64,000 bases of DNA, taken from Embiotoca jacksoni (taxonomy: Eukaryota > Chordata > Actinopteri > Embiotocidae). How positions within the stretch are numbered: position 1 is the stretch's first letter; every line of letters starts with the position of its first letter. The position numbers and the translations under genes are program-made. Shown piece by piece: positions 14,121-25,388 of the stretch. The DNA lies in assembly GCA_022577435.1 (NCBI GenBank), contig JAKOON010000006.1:16692501-16756500 (forward strand). Reading direction: 5' to 3'. The notes below the pieces were generated by a model, which searched no databases, had not been told where the DNA came from, and saw nothing but the letters and a program-made list of their open reading frames with translations.

Positions 14121-14144
14121 TCTATAGCAGGTGTCACATTTTTC

Positions 14145-14345
14145 AGCGCACCATCAGACTGGATCAATCTGATCTAGATACCAACTTTTCAGGATTACCA
14201 AATCCAGATCACCAGTGCTCGAAATGGGACTGCAGGGCTCAGTTGATCAGATCTGGATTTGGAAATCCCTTGTTTTGTTATCCAGGATCAGGTGATCCAT
14301 CTTATTTTTCAGATCACTCTGATCCAGATACAAGCTTCCCCTTTG
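14145..14345. repeat. fold-back repeat, MITE-like
   Basis: CCAAATCCAGATC at 14198-14210 is exactly inverted at 14250-14262. Related GATC..TCTGATC.AGATA blocks sit at 14162-14180 and 14312-14331. The pattern of inverted arms around a short core fits a non-autonomous DNA transposon. The class is not identified. Confidence 0.5.
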
Positions 14346-14688
14346 AGATCACCAACATTTTGAATAGCAGCTGTAATTTAATAACTAATTACAACTGATT
14401 ACAACTACATATATTTTATAATTTCATTATTAACTTAATTTAATTAGTTACTCACTGGTAATGGCAAGGTATTGGGATCTGTGAAAATGTCTCAAAAATA
14501 TTGACTAAATGAAAAAACAGTCCTCAGAAAATGTGACATGAAGGACTGTGATGACTCCTGTAGGTGGCGACACACACCTGCTGCGTCACCCAATGAAGCC
14601 AAATCCACAGGAGGAAGAGGAAGAGGAGGCTTTTATGCTGCTTTTCAAGCTGCCAGGTGGACTATTTATTTCCTCTAAACTAACTCAG

Positions 14689-14692
<4 letters not shown>

Positions 14693-14731
<39 letters not shown>

Positions 14732-14732
14732 T
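14693..14732. repeat. (TG)n microsatellite
   Basis: About 16 TG units followed by a G-rich interruption (GGGGGGGTTGGGGGGGG at about 14738-14755). Confidence 0.9.
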
Positions 14733-15294
14733 GTCTGGGGGGGTTGGGGGGGGGTTGTGTGTGTGGGTCTGCGGGTGTACTGACAGATCCGTGAGTCAGC
14801 TGTATCACCTCTTCTGTTGTTACGGCTGAGCCAGGATCAGACCTGAACGGACAGCCTATCGTTAGATCACAGTTAATGAGCTGCTGCACAGTTTGTGGAT
14901 GTTGTAATTTAAATAAATAATTTCATAATAAAGGCCTGCGGAAGTTGTTGGAAATAAATATGGAAGATTCTTTAAAACACTTAATTATTACACACGATGC
15001 TTAATCATGAGTTAACTAAAACTCTGTAAAAGCACAAAAAAAATACAAAATAACTGGAGGATCAGAGCTGCTGACGATCTTTAAATCAAGTCACTGTTTA
15101 ATTAAAATACCATTTGGTGTCATGTATCTAATAATAATTGACGTCATGATTACGTGTATTGACAGGTCGTTACATTTTGAGTCGTGTAAATAACCTCTGA
15201 TGTGAAATTTGTGTTCCACGACTCAAAATAGATATTCCGATATCCTTCACATCTCTCCCAGTAGTATCCCCCTAATGTCCTTTAGATGCACAGA

Positions 15295-15313
15295 AGCGTG
15301 TGTGTCTGTGTGC

Positions 15314-15346
<33 letters not shown>

Positions 15347-15385
15347 CGTGCGTGTGCGTGCGTGTGCGCGCGTTCATGTGCTTGT
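15295..15385. repeat. (TG)n/(TGCG)n microsatellite
   Basis: A compound TG run with CG and GCG interruptions. A (CA)n run follows at about 15520-15552, so the 140 bases between could fold into a cruciform or hairpin. Confidence 0.85.
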
Positions 15386-15519
15386 GTGCCTAAAAGCGTG
15401 TGTAATTCATTGTTAGGCTCTTGAGAGCTGACATATTGCCGCTATTGATCTTTAGTCCTAAAATCAACACAGAAGCCTGGATACTGGTGACAGGCAGGCC
15501 AAGGGAGTCAGGGTCTCCT

Positions 15520-15520
15520 G

Positions 15521-15559
<39 letters not shown>

Positions 15560-15560
15560 T
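15520..15560. repeat. (CA)n microsatellite with (TA)n tail
   Basis: A CA run of about 15 units ending in ATATATATT. Confidence 0.85.
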
Positions 15561-15564
15561 AATG

Positions 15565-17050
15565 CTCAACATGCACACATAAACAGAAGCACATGCACAT
15601 ATGTACACTGCAACAGATGTCTTTAAAAATGTGTCAAATCTGAAAGAGCAGGATTTAAATCATCAAATAATTATGGACCTGTGATATAAACATAGAAAGG
15701 CACTCTTACATGTTTTACATACAGTACACACTGTACACTGGCATTAGTTTATTTTATTCTACTGTGCCCTACTGTCATGTCTTTCCAAAGGTGTTGTGTG
15801 CACCTCTAAATATTGCACAATTCAACATAGTACAAACCCACAGCTCTAATTTACATGGAACAAAGATTTCAAATATCTCAGCTTACATTTTGAACAAATA
15901 CATGAATATACAAGACATTAAATATATTTAATATAATGAAAGGATGGTGCTGTAAAAACATAGTTGCTTGTTTTTAAATGTTTTACAGTAAGTTCCTGGT
16001 GTGCTTCATCTACAAGTGCGAGAACTGGACAATCCAGCATATTTAGAAATTTATTTGACAGATTACATAAATCTTTAAAATATTTCCAAGAAGTTTACTA
16101 CTTTGTTCTTGTTGAGACATCCTGAAACTGTACATTTGTTAAGTCTGCACTCATTTAATTGGGTATGTAAGACTAAAGACAAAAAATGCTACAGTACTTG
16201 TAGAAAGAAGTGAAGCACAGTTCATTTGAGGTTATCATTTTTTAGAAACAGCTACTAAAGTCTTCATAACTCAAACTGACAAATGTGTTTACTCTTTCCC
16301 AAATATAAATTTGTGTGATTGGAAAGTCTATTCTGAGGATAAAAAAAATCTCTGGGCCATGCAAGAAATTGATTAAAAAAAATGACTTCTTTGTTTCAAG
16401 TAACTCCAAACAAAATAAATTACAGAATTACAACACAGTCCCATACATGTCTGCTTTTAAGGGAATTATTCAAAAGCTTTCCTACAATGTGAAAGTAATC
16501 AGTGTTCTTGTGTCTGTAACTTTAAAGCCAGATTCAGGGCAAAATTAGTAGGGAAAGGAATAATTTAAGAGGTTAAAGGATTTATTCAAATATTTGGGGG
16601 AAAAAAACCATTCACATTATCAGTTTGAGAAATTAAGCTTTAAAACAGACTGTAACAATTCTCTGTTTTTGTTGATGTGACAAATCCCATAAAAAGATTA
16701 AAACAGCATTCAGCTGATCCTCCTGGCAGGTGTTTGTGTCGCCAAAGCCAAGAGCGTCTCTCGCCTTTAAAGTGAGCGGATTTACACCATTTGATACAAA
16801 CAGAACTGCCACGGGAAGCGCTCAGCTGCTCATTATGCGGCAGTTTGTTGTTTGTGGGGACTTCGTGACGCTCTTGCTACCTGATCTGTTGTCTGTTTTG
16901 TTCAACAGAGGTGGTCAGCAGCTACAAGTGAAACTGATGCCGTGTCTGAGCACACAGTCATCTTCTGTTGATTAAAGACTGGCAGGTGTGGAGGTCGATG
17001 TGCGAGTCTGATGTTGCGTCCTGATGCACCTCACTTAAAAACAATAAATT
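15565..17050. other. intergenic sequence upstream of percc1
   Basis: AT-rich to about 16690, then more balanced composition at 16720-17000. No ORF with family motifs and no named repeat. The 16720-17000 block is non-repetitive and would be a reasonable place to look for percc1 regulatory DNA, but I see no decisive motif. Confidence 0.4.
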
Positions 17051-17053
17051 ACA

Positions 17054-17084
<31 letters not shown>

Positions 17085-17097
17085 TGTGTGTGTGTGC
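17054..17097. repeat. (TG)n microsatellite upstream of percc1
   Basis: A TG run with one CGCG interruption, about 340 bases upstream of the TATA box. Confidence 0.85.
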
Positions 17098-17437
17098 GAG
17101 ATCCCAGGTTGCGCTGTATCTCGGTGGTGTTGTAGGTGGGCTGATGTCGGTTCAGAGTGTTCCCCTTTAGAAGTCAAAACAGCATATGATTTGATTTCAC
17201 GCTCTTTTATCCTTTAACTAGCCTGATAACAGGGACGGAAAAAAAAGCAATGATGTGTTTGTGTGTGTGTGTAGAACAACTCTCCATCGTCCCCCGGCAG
17301 AGGATCCATTAGGCCCGGACCCCCTCCCCGGTTGCCCAGTGATAAAGTAAACAAAGTCTGTTTGACCAATTCGGCACGCAAATATTTGTTCTGGAAGCTG
17401 CCTCATCCGACGCGAGACGCACACGTCTGTGCTGCGG

Positions 17438-17445
17438 TATATATA
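17438..17445 (+). promoter_or_regulatory. TATA box of percc1
   Basis: TATATATA in a GC-richer context, about 30 bases before the likely start of a 5' UTR exon. That exon appears to run from about 17470 to 17570, ending CACCAG/gtgata. It splices to 17666 (ctccag/GG), 14 bases before the percc1 ATG. Assignment rests on spacing and splice signals only. Confidence 0.55.
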
Positions 17446-17679
17446 CAGTGACGATCCTGCTGGACCTGTGTGACATATGCACACACATGCACAGAAAGGG
17501 GAGATCCATCAGTGACCCGGGACACAGGCTGAACACGGAAGAACCCGGCTGCGAATTTGCACTTCACCAGGTGATAAAACAAACTTTTTTCAACCAGTGT
17601 TTCTCGTCAACAAACTTCTTTTCGATCAGTTTCTTACTTTTTCTCTTCTGTATTCATCTCTCCAGGGTTCTCAGTCAAC

Positions 17680-18525
17680 ATGGCGACAGGAGTCATCAGG
17701 AACTTCCTCATCCAGGCCCCGACTCCAGCCTACTACCCCCTGATTTTCCAGCAGTCTCCATGCAAGGAGGATGAAGAGGAGAAACTGCAGGGTAAGCCTG
17801 AGGAGAGAGAAGACGAAGAAGAAAGAGAAGAGGAGGAGGAGGAGGAGGAGGAAGATGAAGATTCTGAGGCTCAGGAGGAAGAGGAGGACTGTTTGGAGGA
17901 GGTTTTCCTGATCCCGGCTCTGGACGTGACGAAGCAGCTGCTGAGGTTTGCTGACCTCATCAGTCGTGACGTCCAGCGATATTTCGGTCGCTGCTCCGGT
18001 GACCAAGAAGTTTGTGACATCTACAGTGACTCTGTCTCCATGACGACCAGCGGGCGTCTGCGTTACTATGACGATCTGCTGAGAATCGCGAGAGCAGGAA
18101 GTCCAGAGGAGCAAGACAGCAGTTTTGCGACTTGTGCTGATGACCAAGGAGTCACGGTTGCTAAGGGCAACCGTGGTCTGGGGCCCCTGGCTGAACTGTT
18201 TGACCACAGGGGCCCGAGCCAGGGCCGAGGCCACCCGATGATCAAGCGACACCTCCCGCTCAGTTTCTGGACGGAGCCGATGCCGTGCTGCTCCCTGGTC
18301 GGTTTCAGCGGCACAGCTGACGTCTCACACGCAAACAGCAGCACACCGTCGCAGGAAGGCACACACGCAGACGGTAACACAGACATGCACTACAACCCGC
18401 TCACACACCACCACACGCACACCCTCGACAGCGCTCAGCCGGACTTCAGTGACCTGCTGGCAAACTGGGATCCGAACCCGGAGCTCAGTCACACACTGAC
18501 GGAGAACACACACATGCAGCATTAA
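17680..18525 (+). CDS. percc1: PERCC1 (proline- and glutamate-rich with coiled coil 1)
   Basis: A 281-residue protein in one coding exon. Recognised by family blocks in order: MATGVIR at the start; an acidic Glu/Asp run at residues about 29-71; the core KQLLRFADLISRDVQRYFGR at about 87-106; CDIYSDS; LYY-like RYYDDLLRIAR at about 128-138; LGPLAELFD at about 167; LPLSFWTEPMP at about 191; and a C-terminal DFSDLLANWDPNPEL. In mammals PERCC1 is needed for enteroendocrine cells, and loss of its intestinal enhancer causes congenital diarrhoea. Its molecular activity is unknown. The tail between FWTEP and DFSDLL is Ser/Thr/His-rich and looks lineage-specific. The start is chosen because the first ATG after the splice acceptor matches the family N-terminus. 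The gene stands alone between tmem131l and a LINE. Confidence 0.9.
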   Translation: MATGVIRNFLIQAPTPAYYPLIFQQSPCKEDEEEKLQGKPEEREDEEEREEEEEEEEEDEDSEAQEEEEDCLEEVFLIPALDVTKQLLRFADLISRDVQRYFGRCSGDQEVCDIYSDSVSMTTSGRLRYYDDLLRIARAGSPEEQDSSFATCADDQGVTVAKGNRGLGPLAELFDHRGPSQGRGHPMIKRHLPLSFWTEPMPCCSLVGFSGTADVSHANSSTPSQEGTHADGNTDMHYNPLTHHHTHTLDSAQPDFSDLLANWDPNPELSHTLTENTHMQH

Positions 18526-18601
18526 ACAGCAGTGTGCTGGGACTGACATCTGCGTCTGAGAAAAGACTCCGTTCACGTCCTTTAATACAAACACGGAGCG
18601 C

Positions 18602-18607
18602 AATAAA
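18602..18607 (+). terminator. polyA signal AATAAA of percc1
   Basis: Canonical hexamer 77 bases after the TAA stop. Confidence 0.75.
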
Positions 18608-19406
18608 AAGGAAAACAACAGAAACAACGTTGCCTCTGATACGCTGTATATTAATAAATATTTGTGTGAGGTGCTTTTAGGATCCCAATTGTGCCTCTCA
18701 CCGAAGAAGAAGTGTTTTCTTTTGTTTGTTTTAAAGGGTCAATTCATCTAAAGTAGAAACAAACCTGCCTCTTGTGGTGTGATGTCATGCCGACAGTTTT
18801 CTGTGCTCAGGTCTTAGCTCAAGCTCCTGTAGGATTTCTGTTGTTGCCCTAATGCGTTACAAATAAAAGAAATTCAGACTGTGAAGCGCAGAAGTTTCAA
18901 AATTTCAAAGATTCAGTTTCTGAACTGTTTAACTACTGTTTACTGTAGAAAGACCTTTTTTATTGGAAGATACACTTTTATTTGAGTTTGTCCAGTTGTT
19001 CACATTTTAAGGCAAGGCAAGGCAAGTTTATTTGTTTCGCACATTGCAATTCAAAGTGCTTCACATAAACACCATTAAAAGCATCGAACCATCAAGCAAA
19101 GGAAAAGGAAATTTAAAAACAATTAAGAACATTGATCGAAACATTAAAAACAGCCATTAAAACATTAAACAAGCTAAAAATTGAATAAAAGTTGCAGAGC
19201 AGTTTAAGAAATAAAATACAGTAATAAAATGCAGAAATGCAGGAAATTGATCAACATCCTTGAGTCTGGTTCGATTGAAGGCAGCAGCAAACAGAAAAGT
19301 CTTCAATCTTGATTTGAAGCAGCTGAGAGTCTCAGCAGACCTGCAGCTTTCTGGGAGTTTGTTCCAGATATGTGGAGCAGAAAACCTGAACGCTGCTTCT
19401 CCATGT

Positions 19407-20946
19407 TTAGTTCTGACTCTGGGGACAGAAAGGAGACTCGCCCCAGACGACCTGTAGCGTTCTGATTGACTTTTTAGAGAGACCCATGAACACACCATTA
19501 CAATAGTCGAGTCTACTGAAGATGAATGCATGGACAAGTTTTTCCAAATCCTGTTGAGACATAAGTCCTCTAATCCTTGATATATTCTTCAGGTGATAGT
19601 AGGCTGATTTTGTAATTGTCTTGATATGGCTGTTCAGATTGAGGTCTGAATCCATAACTACACCTAGATTTCTGGCTCGGTTTGTGGTTTTTAACATCAG
19701 TGATTGAAGCTGAGCGCTGACTTTCAATCGTTCTTCATTGGCCCCAAAAACAATTACTTCTGTTTTATCTTTGTTTAATTGAAGACAATTTTGGCACATC
19801 CAGTTGTTGATTTGTTCAATGCATTTACCAAGCCCTTGTATGGGATTATAGTCCCCTGGTGATATAGTTATGTAGATTTGTGTGTCATCTGCATAATTAT
19901 GATAACACACTTTGTTTCTTTCCATAATCTGAGCGAGTGGAAGCATGTAGATGTTGAACAGAAGAGGCCCCAGAATTGAACCTTGGGGAACACCACATGT
20001 CATTTTAGTCCGCTCTGATGTAATTAGCTATAGACACAAAGTATTCTCGGTCCTTCAAGTAGGATTCAAACCAGTTTCGAGCTGTGCCAGAGAGTCCCAC
20101 CCAGATTTTTAGTCCGTCTAGTAGTATGTCATAGTCGACCGTGTCGAATGCATCACTGAGATCCAGTAATACTAAGACTGAAATTCTGCCACTGTCTGTG
20201 TTTAAGTGGATGTCGTTGAAAACCTTAACAAGAGCAGTTTCAGTACTGTGGTGCTGTCGAGAGCCTGACTGGAAGACATCAAAACCCTTATTTACGGCCA
20301 AGAAGTTATTCTTTTTTTTTTTTTCTAGTACTCTATTAATCTCCGAGGGGAAATTTCTTCGCTATTCGGTATTCAGCTGTTGAAAAACCGCCTTTTCAAT
20401 TATTTTACTTAAAAATGGGAGGTTTGATATTGGCCTGTAATTTTTCATTGTTGCGGAGTGTAAATTAGCCTTTTTTAGGAGTGGTTTGATAACTGCAGTT
20501 TTTAGGGCCTGAGGAAAAACACCTGAGAGAAGGGATGAGTTTACAATTCGTAAAAGATCAGTGGTCATGCAGTTTGAAATATTTTTTTTTAAGTCTGTTG
20601 GTATAATATCCAAGCTGCAGGAGGAGGACTTCCGATGTTGTATAATGTCTTTCAGACTTCTATGGTTGATTGAATGAAATTGTGTCATGATATTTGAATG
20701 GATATCATTTAAAGACGGGGACAACACATATCCTGTGGTTGGTGTGGAGGCACTGACTCCTCGTCTAATTTTCTGTATTTTGTCAGTAAAAAAAGAGGCA
20801 AATTGATTGCACGCCCAAGTGGATTGGAGCTCAGCAGCTGCTGACACTGGAGGGTTCGTTAGTCTGTCGACGGTAGCAAATAAGGCGCGTGTATTGTTAT
20901 TGCTTTTGGTTACGATGTCAGAGAAGAAGGCATTTCTCAGTTCCAA
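19407..20946 (-). pseudogene. LINE reverse transcriptase domain, broken
   Basis: Segments 20946-20362, 20301-20005 and 20003-19407 carry RT motifs in order: NYRPISNLPFLSKIIEKAV, VLLDLSDAFDTVDYD (motif A), CGVPQGSILGPLLFNIY (motif B), NYADDTQIYI (motif C, with catalytic DD) and RLDYCNGVFMGL. At least two frame shifts separate them. The region 19537-19157 holds the C-terminal block (FRFSAPHIWNKLPESCR). Confidence 0.85.
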
Positions 20947-20977
20947 ATTGTAATTGCGAAGTCTTTCTTTATAGATG

Positions 20978-21820
20978 TCACAGTGAACCTGGAGATTTGT
21001 TTTTCGCCACCTCAGCTTTTCGATACTCTCTTTTCTCTATTCTGACTGGCGTGGCATTTCTCAAAGGAGATCTTTGCTTACCAGCAACAACCTTCACTTT
21101 AGTGGGTGCAATAGCATCAATAAATTTTTTTACTTTAGAATTGAAGCTATCTACAAGCTCACTGACTGAGATGCCAGAGAGGGCTGGTGTGGAGGAGAAC
21201 CTCTGAGTAAATAGTTCACTGGTGTTTTCAGAGGTGTAACACTTTGTCACAACCTCGGTTTGGACATTTGTGTGCAAGGAGATTGAACTCTCAAAGAAAA
21301 CACAGAAATGATCGGAGAGTGCAACATCAGTCACAGCAACCTTGGAGATGTTTGGACCTTTGGTGATGATGAGGTCCAGAGTGTGTCCTCTGTTGTGGGT
21401 GGGTCCTGTCACATGCTGAGTGAGATCATAGTTATCAAGGACACCACATAGTTCCACCACTCTGTCCTGGGGATTATCAACATGGATATTAAAATCGCCA
21501 ACAATAACAACACAGTCAAAATCAATACAGATTATAGACAGCAGCTCAGTAAACTCATCAAAGAAGGTTGCACAGTATTTCGGTGGTCTACAGATGTTTA
21601 GGAATAAAGCTCGAAGGGAATTCAGAGCCAAATATTCAAAAGAAGTAAAATGACCAAAGGAAATCTGCTTGCATTGAAGAGAATCGTTAAATAAAATATC
21701 AACTCCACCTCCTTTCTTATGCGCTCTTGCTTCACTCATGAAACTGAAGTTGTGAGGTGTTGACTCAATAAGATCAGCTGCACTGTTATCTTGGTCCAAC
21801 CAAGTTTCAGTTAAAAACAA
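20978..21820 (-). pseudogene. LINE endonuclease domain
   Basis: A 280-residue open segment with apurinic-endonuclease-like motifs: FLTETWLD near its start, GGGVDILF, VIVGDFNIHVDNP, a TLDLIITKG block and ALSDHFCVFF (the SDH motif). It is frame-separated from the RT downstream. Confidence 0.8.
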
Positions 21821-22133
21821 AAAGTCAAGTTTGTGCCTAACAATAAAATGGTAAAGGGAGGGAGGTAAAGACTCCTCCTCTTGGAGGGGGAGGAGGAAGT
21901 GGGTGATAAGAGGCGGTCCCTGATGATGAGGTTGGAGACTCCTCCTCTTGGCTCTCCTTTGGTGGGGGCATCCTTCCCCGAAGGTCTCTACGGCAATGTT
22001 GTGGGGTTATCTCTTGTTTAGACTCCTCTTGTCTCTTGTCCTTGGCAGTGGGAACAGACGGGTGACGCAGGAAATAAAATAGATTAGAGGTAAACAGTCT
22101 TACCCCTGACCGTTCAGGCAAACTCCATCTGCC

Positions 22134-23165
22134 TTAAAAAGATGTCTGCGCTCCCAAAAAAGGTAGAAATTGTTGAAAAAAATTTAATGAATGGTCAGCA
22201 CATACAGTTGACAACCATTTGTTCAGTGCAAACAGCCTGCTGAATCTTTCATCTCCTCCTCTAACAGGTGGAAGAGGACCATTGATAAACATCTCAGCAT
22301 TGACAGAGCTGACTGTGTTTAACAGATCAATAAAGTCTCGCTTCAGAACTTCAGACTGTTGTTTCACAATATCACAGTTTCCTGTATGCACCATGATGTT
22401 TTTCACCGTGGGATGGTCAGCCACGATGTCCAGGATTTTGTCTCTCCTGTTAGAGACCATATCTTTCGGAAAGCAGAGTATTTTGGTATTCTTGCTGCAC
22501 ATCGTTCTACAAACTTTTACAGCAAAGTCACCAACAGTCAGAGTCTCAGGTCCAATCATTAGCTTTCCCTGCGGCCTTTTACGTTCATTTTACTCTTAGT
22601 CCTTACCCTGCTTTGAGAAGATAGCTGCTTATCCAGGTCATCAGATGGAGATTTAAGATCCTGCGACAATGGAGCAAATCTGTTTTCAAGTTGTAGGCTC
22701 GATTGTTGTGGAGGTTTTTTTTTGGCTGGTTCTCCTTTTCCCAGCGGTCCTTGGATGTGTCCTGCTGAGTGCAGGGGTTGAGGAGGAGTTCTGCCTGTGT
22801 GGTAGTGCAGGCCAGCCAGTCGCATCACAAATCTCAGGGCGCTGGGCTCTGCCTGTCAGTCGTCCTCCCACATCCTGAGGGTATGAATTCCTCTTTGGCT
22901 TTGCACCGAGAGTGTTCCAGGGAGGATTACTGTTTGAGGATTCATTATCTGCTACACATCCCTCCTATTTCTTGGTAGGCCTGGTGGTGTTAGTTAACTG
23001 TGTCTTGGCTTGCATTTTTCCAATGTTTTGAGTCCATATTAAAGTGGTATCATTCCCACACAGTCCATTTACCTCCACATTTACTTCTAGTCTGTGGATT
23101 TTTGTTTCCAAGATTGCAATCTTCTGCAGGAGTTTGTGGTAGTCGTCCGTGGAGAAGGGAGGCAT
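22134..23165 (-). pseudogene. LINE ORF1 remnant: coiled coil plus SGNH-esterase-like domain
   Basis: Three pieces in different frames: 23165-22965 (starts MPPFSTDDYHKLLQKIAILE, a short heptad-like coiled coil), 22828-22559 (Lys/Pro/Gln-rich linker) and 22559-22134. The last piece resembles the esterase-like (SGNH) domain found in ORF1 of some L2/CR1-type LINEs: GDFAVKV, KDMVSNRRDKILDIVADHP, IMVHTGNCDIVKQQSE, then a FALNKWLSTVC segment. No intact ORF1 remains. The esterase call is by motif resemblance only. Confidence 0.6.
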
Positions 23166-24116
23166 CTTGCTGCTACTTAGCTTTAGCTTAGCTGCTAATT
23201 AGCCTTAGCAACTGTTGGCTTTGCTCCCGTAGTAATGAGGTGAGAAGTTGTTTGTTTTTTGGGAAAAATGGCAATGGCTTAATTAATCTACAAAAAATAA
23301 AATGACAGTGATCTCAGATTTTCACAAAAAAGAAAGGGAAATAAAAGCAGAAAAATGCAAGAAAATGCAGGAGCAAGCAGAAAAGCGTCTGCACTGCTTG
23401 AAGGTGACCTTCTCGTCCAGAAGGACTTTTAAGTTGAAATAAAAAAAAGTCACGTCTTGATTTTAGAAATGAGATCTATTTTGTGTCTTTCCTGCAGGCT
23501 ATTTAATACAGAAAAACATTTTTAAAAAGTGAATACATTCCAAATAAAATAATCATTTTTTTTCAGCCTTTAATTAAGGCTTTTAAGTTTCATTTTCCTA
23601 AGATAACAAAAAAAAAACTCAGTGCAGCAAGAAAACTTGGTTGTTCAGAATTTGTTAGTTCCAACTATCCTCTAAAATCTGTTTTCCTTTTATCTCAAAA
23701 CTGTTAACCTAAAAAAAATAACTCTAAATTGTGTTTTTATGACCTCCAGTGGTTTAATCTTTTCCACCCTAGAGGTCCACCAGTGTAAAAATGCTACCAT
23801 CTGCTGGGTGGCCGGATCAGTATGAAAATTTTTTTTTTTTTAAATGGAGCAAACAGAAGAGAGAAGTGTAGGTGTGGTGATTTCGATCAGCTAGTTTACT
23901 CATTTCTGTGTCTACAAGGCACCATTTGATTGGCTTACACTGGAAAGAGTCCAGTGAAGGCCTAATGTTTGATTGGAAGAGAGAGAAGGCCAGTAACATT
24001 TCGACACACACTCTCCATCTGAGATAAATAAACCTACAAACGTGCAGTGACACATGCATTGAAGGTTTCTCACACCTGAGCAGAGGTACCAGAGCAGCTC
24101 AGACACAAACGCAGTC

Positions 24117-25302
24117 ATGAGGACGCACAAGCTTTTGTCCATAACTCTGCTGGGCCTGCTGCTGTGGGCCTCCTGCACCCAGGCCGAGGACACCACTGAC
24201 CAACAGACCGAGACACAAGAGGAGACGACAGAGGAAACAGAAGAGGCACCAAAGAAAGAGAAAACATCGGAGATAGAAGAGGAGAAAGACGTGATGGTTC
24301 TCCACATCAACAACTTTGCCAGAGCTCTCAACGAGAATCAGTATTTACTGATCGAATTCTGTAAGTTGAATTGAAAACAGAGTCAAAAATTCTTTAAAAC
24401 AGTCCATTATTATGATACATGAGCTCTTTTGTGTCCAATTAGTGATTATTTCCTTATAAATATTTCCCTCATATTTGTTTGTCTTTTGTTGTTGCATTTC
24501 AGCACAAATAACATCAGTTACAACATATGTTAAAATAAAACGTGTTTTCATTGGCAGATTTTGTATTCAAATATGTCACAGATGTGTACCTTAAATAAGA
24601 CATGCACATGTAATAATACAGAAACGTACATGTAAATTTAGCACAGAGGTTCCTTCTTAAACTTCGGAACATGAATATTTGGAATAAATTCAGCTGAAGA
24701 AGGTTGTTAGCTGTGAATGAAATCTTTAGGAGCTGAATTAGTGGACGAGGTTTGAATTTCTTTTGACAGCACAAAATAGAAAATGACTACTATAGGTTTC
24801 CACGAGTGCTTTCTGTCCCAGGGCTTGAGAGCATTTAGGCATTATCATAGGAACGTCCAAATGTGCACACACGTGACCTGTCCTGTCCAGATGTTGTCCC
24901 GGTTCAACTCTCCCACAGATGAGCTCAGCGTTACCAGAGGAGAGGCCATGACAAGGAAAAGAGCAAAGTGGTGAAGGCTGAGCCCAACTGGCTGTTTTGG
25001 TTAAAACCCCTCAATTTTCAGTGTCTCCTGTAAATAATGCTGCAGATAGACATAAACTATAATATATATATATATATGTGTGTGTGTGTAGATGCTCCCT
25101 GGTGTGGCCACTGCAGACAGCTGGAGCCAGTTTATGCCGAGGCTGCTGGGAAGCTGAAGAAGGAGGAACAGGGGATGCGTTTGGCCAAAGTGGACGCCAC
25201 AGAGGAGAAAGAGCTGGCTGAGGAGTTTGACATCGGAAGCTTCCCCACTCTGAAACTGTTCATTGACGGGGACCGCAAGCAGCCTGTCGACTTCACTGGT
25301 AA

Positions 25303-25388
<86 letters not shown>

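Larger units (their letters stand above)
19011..23240 (-). mobile_element. near full-length L2-like LINE, frame-broken
   Basis: The element reads right to left. It has a 5' region and ORF1 (23165-22134), an endonuclease region (about 21820-20978), reverse transcriptase (about 20946-19407), and an L2-type 3' end with CACTTTGAATTGCAATGTGCG followed by terminal (GCCTT)n at 19011-19026. Several frame shifts and stops separate the ORFs, so it cannot encode a functional ORF2 as it stands. The 5' end is estimated at about 23200-23260 from where ORF1-linked sequence stops. It lies between percc1 and pdia2. Confidence 0.85.
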
